A stretch of 40,802 nucleotides of DNA from NCBI GenBank assembly GCA_964415185.1, contig CAYPZI010000011.1:1-40802 (forward strand), in the 5' to 3' direction. Shown piece by piece: positions 1 through 7,414 of this stretch. The notes beneath the pieces were generated by a model, which did no database searches, was not told the origin of the DNA, and was given only the letters and a program-made list of their open reading frames with translations. Both the position numbers and the translations under genes were made by a program. Each line of letters begins with the position of its first letter. The stretch's first letter is position 1. The DNA is from CAYVBJ01 sp964415185. Its GTDB lineage: Bacteria > Bacteroidota > Rhodothermia > Balneolales > Balneolaceae.

Positions 1-16
1 TCGTTATAAAAATATA

Positions 17-56
17 AACTCTGCGGAACACTGTGCAACTCTGCGGTTAAAAACCG
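17..56. repeat. Short direct repeat plus small hairpin at window edge
   Basis: The 10-mer AACTCTGCGG occurs at 17-26 and again at 37-46, exactly 20 bases apart. The second copy runs into a small hairpin, CGGTT (44-48) / AACCG (52-56). No gene is seen in bases 1-198. This may be the tail of a repeat or of a gene end lying outside the window, which cannot be decided from here. Confidence 0.3.
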
Positions 57-96
57 TAAGGGCAAAAACTCAAAAGCCGTAAATTATAGCAAAAAA

Positions 97-123
97 AAAA
101 GAGGAGACTTAATCTCCTCTTTT
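97..123 (-). terminator. Rho-independent terminator (probably bidirectional)
   Basis: An 11-bp perfect stem, AAAAGAGGAGA (97-107) / TCTCCTCTTTT (113-123), has a 5-nt loop and is flanked on the left by a run of A (91-100). Read on the minus strand this is a stem followed by a run of U. It lies 76 nt after the stop codon of the minus-strand TPR gene. The symmetry means it could also stop plus-strand transcription entering from the left. Confidence 0.8.
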
Positions 124-198
124 CAAACAACGCCTGATTTAGAGCAAACTTTACTTACTCCTAAATACCTTACCCTTAAATCAGTTTACAATTTATAA

Positions 199-933
199 CT
201 ACTCAGTTGTATTTAAAGCTTTGATATAGCTCTCGGTAATTCGGCTATATGCACCATTCAGATCATTTGCCTTTCTGAAAGCTTCAAGTGCCTCGTTCAT
301 TTTGTTTTGCTGGAAATAGGAATTTCCGAGATACCAGTAAGCTTTTTCAAGTACCAGTTTTCCTGCATTATTCTGTTCCAGGGCACTATTGAAACTCTCA
401 ATGGCTGAATCGTAGTTGCCTGAGTTATACGAAATAGATCCTTTTGTAATCAAAAGCTCTGCCCTTTTTTCAGGATCTGCTTCATCAGCAATTTCCGAAT
501 CAAGCAATTCAATTGCCTTTTCAGATTCGCCATTATTGGCCATTACGATAACCTCTCGTAAAATATCGGCATCTGTATTCTCCAGATCGGAAGACCTGTA
601 GTAATCCAGTTCAATTGTACCGACCGGCTGAACCTGTGTGTTGTTAGATACAATATCAAAAAGTGCAAATGAACCGATAATAAGAATTACGGCTGCTGCA
701 GCCATTGCATAAAAGCTGCTTCTGTTTCTGAAAAGCGGAATTGTGTTGCTGCTTTTCGAACTTTCTTCCTGTGCGATTTTTTTCAGGTTGGCCACAGACT
801 TCATGTAATCCATGTAGTACTCATCCTGGATAAGCACTGCCCACAGTTCATCTACCTCTTGGGCAGATAGCTTTCCGTGAACATAATCTTCTATCCGTTG
901 TTCCAACTCTTTTCGCGTATTGCTCTCAATCAT
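199..933 (-). CDS. TPR-containing single-span membrane protein, anti-sigma-factor-like N-terminus
   Basis: This is a 244-aa protein. Residues 1-65 are charged and helical (MIESNTRKELEQRIEDYVHG...), resembling the zinc-less cytoplasmic part of anti-sigma or adaptor proteins. A single hydrophobic span follows at about 74-94. From about 120 onward there are TPR-like helical pairs (for example the stretches around NSGNYDSAIESFNSALEQ and ALEAFRKANDLN), predicted to be extracytoplasmic. Proteins of this layout are usually scaffolds or regulators, and no enzymatic motif is seen. The start overlaps the stop of a 55-codon upstream ORF (ATGA), which implies translational coupling. A strong terminator follows 76 nt downstream. 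No sigma-factor gene is visible next to it, so the anti-sigma reading is only a resemblance. Confidence 0.75.
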   Translation of the reverse strand: MIESNTRKELEQRIEDYVHGKLSAQEVDELWAVLIQDEYYMDYMKSVANLKKIAQEESSKSSNTIPLFRNRSSFYAMAAAAVILIIGSFALFDIVSNNTQVQPVGTIELDYYRSSDLENTDADILREVIVMANNGESEKAIELLDSEIADEADPEKRAELLITKGSISYNSGNYDSAIESFNSALEQNNAGKLVLEKAYWYLGNSYFQQNKMNEALEAFRKANDLNGAYSRITESYIKALNTTE

Positions 934-1097
934 ACGGTTGTTGTGGTTTTAAAGGTTTCGTGGAAAATGTAGCTTCTTGGCTGTTCTACTTGTTTCTTGT
1001 TGTCTGATGAAATGCTCTGGCCACCAAACCTGCCTGAAACAAGCTGCCTGATTTTACTCAGATTGCTTAGCTGATATTTTAGCTTTTTTACCAACAT
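930..1097 (-). CDS. Small basic ORF coupled to the TPR gene (55 aa)
   Basis: An ORF of 55 codons starts at ATG 1097 and stops with TGA at 930-932, overlapping the ATG of the TPR gene in a classic ATGA junction. The peptide begins MLVKKLKYQLSNLSKIRQLV, is rich in Lys/Arg/Gln, ends in a Thr-rich tail and has no membrane span. An in-frame TAA stands directly before its ATG, so it is not the tail of a longer ORF. A TATAAT hexamer on the minus strand (1122-1127) sits 24 nt upstream of the ATG. I do not recognise the family. It may be a genuine small protein or a leader ORF that sets translation of the TPR gene. Confidence 0.45.
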   Translation of the reverse strand: MLVKKLKYQLSNLSKIRQLVSGRFGGQSISSDNKKQVEQPRSYIFHETFKTTTTV

Positions 1098-1121
1098 TTA
1101 TACTTAAATTATGCGTTTACG

Positions 1122-1127
1122 ATTATA
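1122..1127 (-). promoter_or_regulatory. Candidate -10 box for the small ORF/TPR operon
   Basis: The minus strand reads TATAAT here, 24 nt before the ATG of the small ORF. A matching -35 is not obvious (the best hexamer at 17-nt spacing is poor), so this is a weak prediction. Confidence 0.3.
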
Positions 1128-1275
1128 ACAGCAAAATACCTAAGTGATTCTGTAACTCCTGTATGGTTCTTACTTAATTACAATCACCTACAAGACATCT
1201 GCTGTTATGATTTGTTACATTTGTTATATTAGAACTTTCTAATGAAATATTTTCATAATTAACATTTTAAAAAAC

Positions 1276-2745
1276 ATGCTTAAAAAGAGCTTTGTAGCAC
1301 TTTTAATCACAATTTTGTCAATCATTTCAATCGGTTGTAACAGTGACAATTTTGTTACGATTACCGGTAAAATTCATCCTGCTTCACCGGATACAATCAA
1401 GACAAGCCTGCAACCCGATCATTACAAATATTCCCCAAAATTAGAGAAAATTATAGTTACGGATACCGCAGGCAAATTCAGTATCATGCATGAACCGGAT
1501 TCCATTGAAATCCTGTATCTGGAATTTAAAGAACATCAATACCCGCTTGTAATGGTACCGGGCAGCGAGTTATATGTAAGCCTCGAAAAAGATGCTTTTC
1601 CGATGAATACAACTGTTGACGGTTATCCCGAAAACTGGAATCAGCGCTACCAGGAGTATCTTGCCGAAATATCACTGCTCGACTCAGCAATCACCGACAA
1701 TCAAATGGAAGATTTTCGAAATGCAGAACCAAACGATGTGGTTGATATTTACAGAAAACGCATTACAGTCGCCCACAATCATCTTTCGGGTACACCATTA
1801 GACCGTTATTATTATTACAACATCGGTGAATACCTCAACCGCGGGTTACAAAAAATTGCACATCATTATAAAAACGGAAAAGAGTTGGAGGCCGACTCGC
1901 TTCGGCAGGCGCTTGTCCGGTTTGCCAAAGAAAGGAATTTCTTCACATTTAAATCCCTCTATTCACAGAGAGCCGGCATCCGGGATTTTGCCCATAATTA
2001 TTCCATGAGTTTTGGCATTCAGGACAGCATAAAAAATATTCATGGAGAAGATCTCATAGAATATGATGTAAAAAGAATCGGATATAACCAATTTGATAAA
2101 AAGAAAAGAGAAGTGCTTGACTTTATTGATGAGCCGAAAGCAGAAGCCTATGCCGACATGCATATTGTTGCTGAACGATTAGGCGAAATGCCTCTTGAAG
2201 AGGTGGAATCAACTTACTTTGAATACCTGGATGATTATTCGCAGTATGAAACCTATACAAATTTCCTCTCCGGCTTTTACAGGGAAATGAAAGGAGTATC
2301 ACCGGGCAACCCGGCCGTTCCATTTACCCTTCCAAACAGGGAAGGCGAAATGTCCAGTATGAATGACTTTCGTGGCAAATTCGTACTGCTGGATTTTTGG
2401 GCAAGCTGGTGCATACCCTGCCTGGACGAATTTCCGCATATGCGGCGTATCTATGAAAACACTTCACGCAATAAATTCGAAATTGTGGCCATATCAACCG
2501 AAGAAGACAGCCTGAAGTGGATACAAGCACTGGATAGATTTGATAATCCCTGGACACAGCTCTATGGGGGCAACGGTTTTCAGCAAGAGACATTCCAGGA
2601 ATACAGCGGCGGAGGCATTCCGTTTTATATTCTCGTAGGACCCGAAGGAGATATAGTGCGTTACAATGACATAAGGGCATCCTATAACCTTGAAAGTGTA
2701 TTGGACAGCCTGTTTTCAGTAACTGAATTCGAAACAGAAAGTTAA
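1276..2745 (+). CDS. TlpA/ResA-like thioredoxin-fold lipoprotein with DUF4369-like N-terminal region
   Basis: This 489-aa protein has a lipoprotein signal peptide (LLITILSIISIGC, lipid-bearing Cys about residue 21). The N-terminal third (about 25-110) has the beta-rich 'TGKIHPASPDTI...' start typical of DUF4369 domains. A helical middle region follows, then a C-terminal AhpC/TSA-thioredoxin domain (about 345-480) with the redox motif WCIPC (Cys 379 and 382) and the downstream cis-Pro segment GGIPFYILV. The family reduces or shuttles disulfides in the periplasm at the membrane surface, for example for cytochrome maturation or peroxide defence. The true partner is unknown. The gene stands alone, divergent from the TPR operon. 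ATG 1276 is chosen because the signal peptide begins directly there. Confidence 0.88.
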   Translation: MLKKSFVALLITILSIISIGCNSDNFVTITGKIHPASPDTIKTSLQPDHYKYSPKLEKIIVTDTAGKFSIMHEPDSIEILYLEFKEHQYPLVMVPGSELYVSLEKDAFPMNTTVDGYPENWNQRYQEYLAEISLLDSAITDNQMEDFRNAEPNDVVDIYRKRITVAHNHLSGTPLDRYYYYNIGEYLNRGLQKIAHHYKNGKELEADSLRQALVRFAKERNFFTFKSLYSQRAGIRDFAHNYSMSFGIQDSIKNIHGEDLIEYDVKRIGYNQFDKKKREVLDFIDEPKAEAYADMHIVAERLGEMPLEEVESTYFEYLDDYSQYETYTNFLSGFYREMKGVSPGNPAVPFTLPNREGEMSSMNDFRGKFVLLDFWASWCIPCLDEFPHMRRIYENTSRNKFEIVAISTEEDSLKWIQALDRFDNPWTQLYGGNGFQQETFQEYSGGGIPFYILVGPEGDIVRYNDIRASYNLESVLDSLFSVTEFETES

Positions 2746-2760
2746 ATATCAACGGTATAA

Positions 2761-2827
2761 CTTCGTGGCAAAAACCGGCATTTTATTGCCACCAGTCCGT
2801 AAGCTGACGGATCAAGGGTTCACGAAG
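2761..2827. repeat. Nested inverted repeats (cloverleaf-like) after the TlpA gene
   Basis: An outer stem CTTCGTG (2761-2767) / CACGAAG (2821-2827) encloses GTGGCAA (2765-2771) / TTGCCAC (2786-2792), which partly competes with the outer stem, and CCGT (2797-2800) / ACGG (2807-2810). It begins 15 nt after a stop codon, but no U-tract follows, so it is not a canonical terminator. It is not a tRNA, because no T-loop signature is seen. It could be an mRNA 3' structure or a degenerate repeat. Confidence 0.35.
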
Positions 2828-2994
2828 CAAAGTTAAATAATTAAGGCATCTATAAATCAAATAGATCTTTTTGGACAGCCTCTATACATGTCACTCCCAA
2901 TTCAATAAATGATATTGAGATTTCAAGAGGTAATACTCAGTTAACATATGTTTATTAGTTTTACGGCAAAATTTTGTGATCAGAAAAAAAACAA

Positions 2995-4131
2995 ATGCCA
3001 GATAAAGACATTGAAAACAATACGGATGGTTCAAAAAGCTATCTTGAAAAGCTGTTACCTACAGGATTTATTGATTTAATTCGTGAAGAAAGACGCTTCC
3101 TTATACTGATAGGCATCTTCTTTTTTATTGCGGGGTCCACTTACGAAACTCCTCAAATTGCAATGTGGGTGGGTTTTTTCTTTGCTGCATACTCGGCAAT
3201 TGCCAACGACAGCATTCAAACTATCGGAACTTTTCTTGCATCTAATGCAGACCGAAGGTGGTGGGTGTTGTGGATGTTTATCGGAGGTATTTTCATTGCC
3301 ACGGTAACTTATAGCTGGATTATATTTGACGGCGATGTAACCCACCAAAGGCTTACGGCAAAAGGATTCGAGAATGCACCGCAAACTTTTTCATTTTTGC
3401 AGGTTGCTGCACCTCTTTTTCTGCTTATTTTAACCCGGCTCAGGATGCCGGTATCTACAACATTTTTGCTTCTAAGTGCATTTTCTGCCAACCTTGAAGG
3501 TATTACAAGCGTGCTTGTAAAAAGCCTGAGTGGTTATTTTATAGCTTTTACAGTTGCTATCGTTACCTGGATTTTGCTTAGTAAAGCCTTAAAAAAACTT
3601 TTCAAGGGTGAACCTGCTAAATTCTGGAGACCGGTTCAATGGGTAGTAAGTGGATCCTTGTGGGCAGTTTGGCTCATGCAGGATGCCGCAAATATTGCAG
3701 TGTACCTGCCCCGTTCGCTCGAATTAAGCCAGTTTATGGTATTTACCGGATTTATATTTTGCGGCCTTGGAATCTTATTTTACCTGAAGGGTGATAAAAT
3801 TCAACAGATAGTAACGGAGAAATCATATGTTACCGATGTTCGATCCGCCACAGTTATCGATTTTGTATATGCAATTGTACTCTACTACTTCAAAGTAATA
3901 AGTGTTGTTCCAATAAGTACAACGTGGGTTTTTATAGGCCTTCTTGCAGGAAGAGAGCTTGCCATGAGCATTACTGACCGCGAAGAAAGAGGCAAGTCAT
4001 ACAAACATTCTTTAAGGTTGATTGTCAAGGATGCCGGTTATGCAACAATCGGCCTCATTGTCTCGATAATTCTGGCAGTCGCAATCAATCCTGTCATATA
4101 TGAAGAACTGATGGCAATTTTATGGCCTTGA
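2995..4131 (+). CDS. PiT-like (inorganic phosphate transporter fold) membrane permease
   Basis: This 378-aa polytopic membrane protein is made of two related halves. The first half carries ANDSIQTIGTF (N71, D72) and MPVSTTF (152-157). The second carries MQDAANIAVYLPR (about 228-240) and VPISTTW (305-311). These pairs mirror the two inverted signature repeats of PiT family Na+/H+-phosphate symporters (N-D-x-A-N and P-V-S-T-T-H), but they diverge: the first repeat has ND-S-I and the second has QD instead of ND. A central charged loop (about 200-210) separates the halves. I infer a PiT-superfamily transporter, with phosphate as the default but uncertain substrate. No PhoU-like partner gene is adjacent. 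The start is the first ATG after an A-rich leader, and no strong ribosome-binding site is seen. Confidence 0.7.
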   Translation: MPDKDIENNTDGSKSYLEKLLPTGFIDLIREERRFLILIGIFFFIAGSTYETPQIAMWVGFFFAAYSAIANDSIQTIGTFLASNADRRWWVLWMFIGGIFIATVTYSWIIFDGDVTHQRLTAKGFENAPQTFSFLQVAAPLFLLILTRLRMPVSTTFLLLSAFSANLEGITSVLVKSLSGYFIAFTVAIVTWILLSKALKKLFKGEPAKFWRPVQWVVSGSLWAVWLMQDAANIAVYLPRSLELSQFMVFTGFIFCGLGILFYLKGDKIQQIVTEKSYVTDVRSATVIDFVYAIVLYYFKVISVVPISTTWVFIGLLAGRELAMSITDREERGKSYKHSLRLIVKDAGYATIGLIVSIILAVAINPVIYEELMAILWP

Positions 4132-4213
4132 TATTTAAGTAAAAAAGAAACATCATTAGAGGTCGTTATATTTTTAGTGATTTAAAATTCTTTTTATCAA
4201 AAACAAACCATCT

Positions 4214-4711
4214 ATGGATGCAGGTGTACTTGTTCTGAATCAGGATTATCAGCCGCTTAGCGTCTGTTCTGTGGAGCGCTCAGTGAAGCTCATTTTTCTC
4301 GAAAAAGCCGAGCTGCTTCACGATTTTCCGGGCAAGAAACTTCGAACGGTGCGAAAAGATTACGCATTTCCCTCGGTTATCCGGTTGCGGAGATATATCA
4401 ATATTCCCTACAAGCGAATTGTTCTTTCCCGCAGAAATGTAATGAAAAGAGATGGCCATGCATGTCAATATTGCGGAATCAAATCTGACCTGACTCTCGA
4501 TCATGTGCTTCCGAAAAGCCGGGGCGGCAGGGATAGCTGGGAGAACCTGGTCACGGCATGCAACCACTGTAATGTGAGAAAAGGTAACCGGACCCCCGAA
4601 GAGGCTAAAATGCCACTGAGAAGAAAACCGTTCAGGCCCGTGCACATCACCTTTTTCCGTGATCTTGCCGGCGGTGTTCAAGACCACTGGAAGCCTTATC
4701 TTTATATGTAA
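4214..4711 (+). CDS. HNH endonuclease family protein
   Basis: This 165-aa protein has an HNH/McrA-like nuclease core. Zinc-site CxxC pairs are at Cys84/Cys87 (CQYC) and Cys116/Cys119 (CNHC). The catalytic DH is at 96-97 (LTLDHVLPKSRGG), and Asn111 lies in the 'WENLVTAC' helix. The N-terminal 70 residues (MDAGVLVLNQDYQPLSVCSV...) are typical of the conserved housekeeping HNH family that is widespread in Bacteroidota, cyanobacteria and others, whose role is not settled. Nothing around it suggests an intron, intein or restriction system, so I read it as a stand-alone nuclease. It lies 82 nt after the PiT-like gene on the same strand and could be co-transcribed. Confidence 0.85.
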   Translation: MDAGVLVLNQDYQPLSVCSVERSVKLIFLEKAELLHDFPGKKLRTVRKDYAFPSVIRLRRYINIPYKRIVLSRRNVMKRDGHACQYCGIKSDLTLDHVLPKSRGGRDSWENLVTACNHCNVRKGNRTPEEAKMPLRRKPFRPVHITFFRDLAGGVQDHWKPYLYM

Positions 4712-4935
4712 GACGAACAGCCAGTCATTTATAAATTACCTGAGATTTCAATAAAATTTTCCCGCCTATCTATTAATCCAGGTTGTTGAATACACGATTG
4801 CTGCTATTTATTGAGATAAATAATTATTAAATGATGTTTATAATATCTGAGGCAGCGATTTTTTTTATTAAATGGAAAGATTTTTTAAATAAAATGGGCA
4901 CAGAGTTCTGCTAATATCAACAAGTTTTTTATATA

Positions 4936-4963
4936 TACGTACTATTATTATTTTAATTACGTA
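4936..4963. promoter_or_regulatory. Candidate toxin-antitoxin operator (two TACGTA palindromes)
   Basis: The hexamer palindrome TACGTA occurs at 4936-4941 and 4958-4963, with starts 22 bp apart (about two helical turns), just ahead of the antitoxin gene in a very AT-rich spacer. Paired palindromes near the start are the usual layout for autorepression by a ribbon-helix-helix antitoxin/toxin complex. This is inference from pattern and position only. The rest of the 275-base spacer (4712-4986) holds nothing else that I can identify. Confidence 0.35.
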
Positions 4964-4986
4964 TTTAAATAAAAATTCTTATAAGT

Positions 4987-5244
4987 ATGAAAGAAAAACT
5001 AAATTTGTCAGTTGAAAAATCTGTAAAAAAAAGGGCCAAAAAAATAGCCGATGTTTACGGGAAAAGCATTTCTACATTATTTGAACAGTTTATAATTAAT
5101 TATAAGGTTCCGGATGAATGGCAACCTCCGGCTAATTCTGGCACAGAGGAGCTTGTTAAGGCAATTCCGAATGAAAAGAAAAAAAAGTCTTATGATTTTA
5201 AAAAACTAAAAAAACAGGCTATTCAAAATAAATATAACAAATGA
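4987..5244 (+). CDS. Antitoxin of type II TA system (DUF6364/ribbon-helix-helix-like)
   Basis: This 85-aa protein starts with a short beta segment followed by two helices (KLNLSVEKSVKKRAKKIADVYGKSISTLFEQFI). That is the pattern of the DUF6364/RHH antitoxins, which dimerise through the strand and contact DNA. The C-terminal half is basic, likely disordered and rich in Lys/Asn, as expected for the segment that wraps and neutralises the toxin. The stop overlaps the toxin start by 4 nt (ATGA, 5241-5244). The pair is more AT-rich than the neighbouring HNH and synthase genes, which would fit acquisition by transfer. Confidence 0.8.
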   Translation: MKEKLNLSVEKSVKKRAKKIADVYGKSISTLFEQFIINYKVPDEWQPPANSGTEELVKAIPNEKKKKSYDFKKLKKQAIQNKYNK

Positions 5245-5660
5245 GTCGGTTTTTAATTGATACTAACGTTTGCCTTGATGCGGCACTTTTACGTATAGGG
5301 AATAAATCCGCACTTAAAATACTTTCATCTTCAGAGACAGGTCTGTTTGAAGGCATTTTGGCTGCGCATGCCGCCGATACCATTTTTTATATATTGGAAC
5401 ATGAGGTAAATAAAAATGCAGCCTACGAAGTGCTCAATGGTTTAGCAAAAACTGTAAGAATTGGTGAGATAAACCAGGCAATTTTTGATTATGCATTGAA
5501 GGCACAATGGAACGACTTTGAGGATGCATTACACTATTTTTGTGCGATAAATCTGAAATGCGATGGGATTATCTCGAGAAATAAAAAAGATTTTAAAAAG
5601 TCGGAGTTACCGGTTTATGAACCCGATGAATTTGTAACACAATTTTTAAATGATTTCTAA
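5241..5660 (+). CDS. PIN-domain toxin (VapC-like ribonuclease)
   Basis: This 139-aa PIN-domain protein opens with the hallmark FLIDTNVCLD (acidic D7). A second acidic cluster is in FEDALHY (D95), and the C-terminal ISRNKKDF segment (D117) matches the last acidic position of PIN nucleases. These acidic residues bind the metal that cleaves RNA, and known members cut tRNA or mRNA. It is translated with the antitoxin through an ATGA overlap. The length is normal and all key residues look intact, so the toxin should be active. The actual RNA target cannot be inferred. Confidence 0.88.
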   Translation: MSRFLIDTNVCLDAALLRIGNKSALKILSSSETGLFEGILAAHAADTIFYILEHEVNKNAAYEVLNGLAKTVRIGEINQAIFDYALKAQWNDFEDALHYFCAINLKCDGIISRNKKDFKKSELPVYEPDEFVTQFLNDF

Positions 5661-5732
5661 CCTGAATTATTCACAAATATTAGGAAAAAATAGCCAAAAA
5701 TAAATATATCTTAGCAGGTTCGCAGATCTTCG

Positions 5733-5765
5733 ATAACCATTACGGCAAACGTGCCGGTTATTTTA
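5733..5765. terminator. Candidate terminator between convergent PIN toxin and ALS-like genes
   Basis: The outer stem ATAACC (5733-5738) / GGTTAT (5756-5761) and inner stem GGCA (5744-5747) / TGCC (5752-5755), with a 5-nt left bulge, are followed by TTTTAC on the plus strand. It overlaps the stop codon of the minus-strand gene. The bulge makes it weaker than a canonical terminator. Confidence 0.4.
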
Positions 5766-7406
5766 CTTCAACTTTTCGGTTTCTTTTTTGATCAGTACAT
5801 TCAAAATGGAATGATTCAGGGAATAGTCAACAGGCAAATCTATCACATGAACCCCCGGTGACTTCAGACAATTTCCGAGTGTATCAATAAAATCGCTGTC
5901 ACTTGCCGGCCGGTGTCCGGAGGCCCCGTAACTTTCAGCATATTTTACAAAATCCGGATTTTTGAAATCCAGCCCGAAGTCGTCAAAGCCCATATCTTCC
6001 TGTTTCCATTTGATCATTCCGTAAGCAGAATCGTTTAATATGATGACAACCAGGTCAAGATTATTTCGTACTGCAGTTTCAAGCTCTTGCGAATTCATCA
6101 TAAAACCTCCGTCACCGCAAATAGCTACCACTTTTTTACCGGGATTAATCAGCTTGGCAAGTAAGGCTGATGAAAGGCCGGCTCCCATGGTAGCCAGGGC
6201 ATTGTCGAGCAGCAGGGTATTCGGTTGATAACATTTATAATTCCGTGCAAACCAGATTTTGTAGATGCCGTTATCGAGGGTAATGATATCCTCTTCATCC
6301 AATGTATTGCGCATGATGCTTACAAGGCGCTGTGGCAGCATCGGAAAACGCTTGTCCTCAAAGTACTTGGTTAAATGACTCTCAACATCTTTTCTAATTT
6401 GGTCAAAATCACTGAAGTCTCGGTTTTGACTGCGTTTTAAATGGCGGCAAATATGTAAAATTGACGTTCGTAAATCGCCAACTACATTCAGTTGAGGAAA
6501 ATAAACAGCATCAACTTCAGCCGGAAAAAAATTCAGATGAATCACCTTTTTACCTTTGTGATGCATAAAAAAGGGCGGTTTCTCGATCACATCATGGCCC
6601 ACATTGATAATTAAATCGGCTTTATCAATTGCTTTGTGTAAATAGTCATGATCGGAAAGTGCAGCGGTCCCGAGATATTGAGGATGCTTTTCATCTACAA
6701 CTCCTTTTCCCATCTGGGTGTTAAAAAAATAGATACCCGACCGGTCAATAAATTCGGTAAGAGCTGCCCTTGTGTCTTTCCGGTTTGCACCTGCCCCTAT
6801 CATGAGCAAGGGCATCTCCGCTTCGCCTATCATCCGGGCTGCTTCCCTGATTGCTTCTTCGTCGGCATCCGGCCTGCGGTGGCCAACAACTTTAAAAACT
6901 TCTGAATCGGTTTCTTCACGTGCGATATCTTCGGGCAGTTCGAGATGAACGGCACCGGGCCTTTCTTCTGTAGCCAGGCGAAAGCATTCACGAACAAGCG
7001 AGGGAATCGTATTTCCATTCACAACCTGCCGGGTAAACTTTGTGATGGGAAGCATCATATCAACCACATCAATAATTTGAAATCGTGCCTGTTTGCTCGT
7101 TTTAATGGGTTTTTGTCCCGTAATTAACATCATCGGCATTGCACCCAGCTGTGCGTACGCCGTTGGAGTTATCAAATTGGTAGCTCCCGGACCAAGGGTT
7201 GATAAGCAAACTCCGGGCTTTCCTGTCAGGCGGCCATACGTAGCTGCCATGAAACCGGCTCCCTGCTCGTGGCGGGTAACAATCAGCCGGATGTTTGAAT
7301 CTTTTATGGAATTCAGGAGATCGAGGTTTTCTTCACCCGGAACGCCAAAGATATACTCAACCCCTTCATTTTCGAGTGCCTTAACAAATAAATCGGAAGC
7401 TTTCAT
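5763..7406 (-). CDS. Acetolactate-synthase-like ThDP enzyme (large subunit only)
   Basis: This 547-aa protein has the three ThDP-enzyme domains. The N-terminal PYR domain has GVPGEEN with the catalytic Glu25, which activates ThDP. A central Rossmann-like domain follows at about 190-325. The C-terminal PP domain has the ThDP/Mg motif beginning GDGGFMMN (near residue 430) and ending at NDSAYGMIKWKQ. The family condenses two pyruvates to acetolactate, either for branched-chain amino acids (IlvB) or for acetoin (AlsS). No small regulatory subunit lies beside it, which favours a catabolic AlsS-type role, but no acetolactate decarboxylase is present either. It is the last gene of a tight operon, starting 8 nt after the M20D amidohydrolase gene. 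Other ThDP decarboxylases of this superfamily remain possible. Confidence 0.8.
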   Translation of the reverse strand: MKASDLFVKALENEGVEYIFGVPGEENLDLLNSIKDSNIRLIVTRHEQGAGFMAATYGRLTGKPGVCLSTLGPGATNLITPTAYAQLGAMPMMLITGQKPIKTSKQARFQIIDVVDMMLPITKFTRQVVNGNTIPSLVRECFRLATEERPGAVHLELPEDIAREETDSEVFKVVGHRRPDADEEAIREAARMIGEAEMPLLMIGAGANRKDTRAALTEFIDRSGIYFFNTQMGKGVVDEKHPQYLGTAALSDHDYLHKAIDKADLIINVGHDVIEKPPFFMHHKGKKVIHLNFFPAEVDAVYFPQLNVVGDLRTSILHICRHLKRSQNRDFSDFDQIRKDVESHLTKYFEDKRFPMLPQRLVSIMRNTLDEEDIITLDNGIYKIWFARNYKCYQPNTLLLDNALATMGAGLSSALLAKLINPGKKVVAICGDGGFMMNSQELETAVRNNLDLVVIILNDSAYGMIKWKQEDMGFDDFGLDFKNPDFVKYAESYGASGHRPASDSDFIDTLGNCLKSPGVHVIDLPVDYSLNHSILNVLIKKETEKLK

Positions 7407-7414
7407 TGCCTTAT

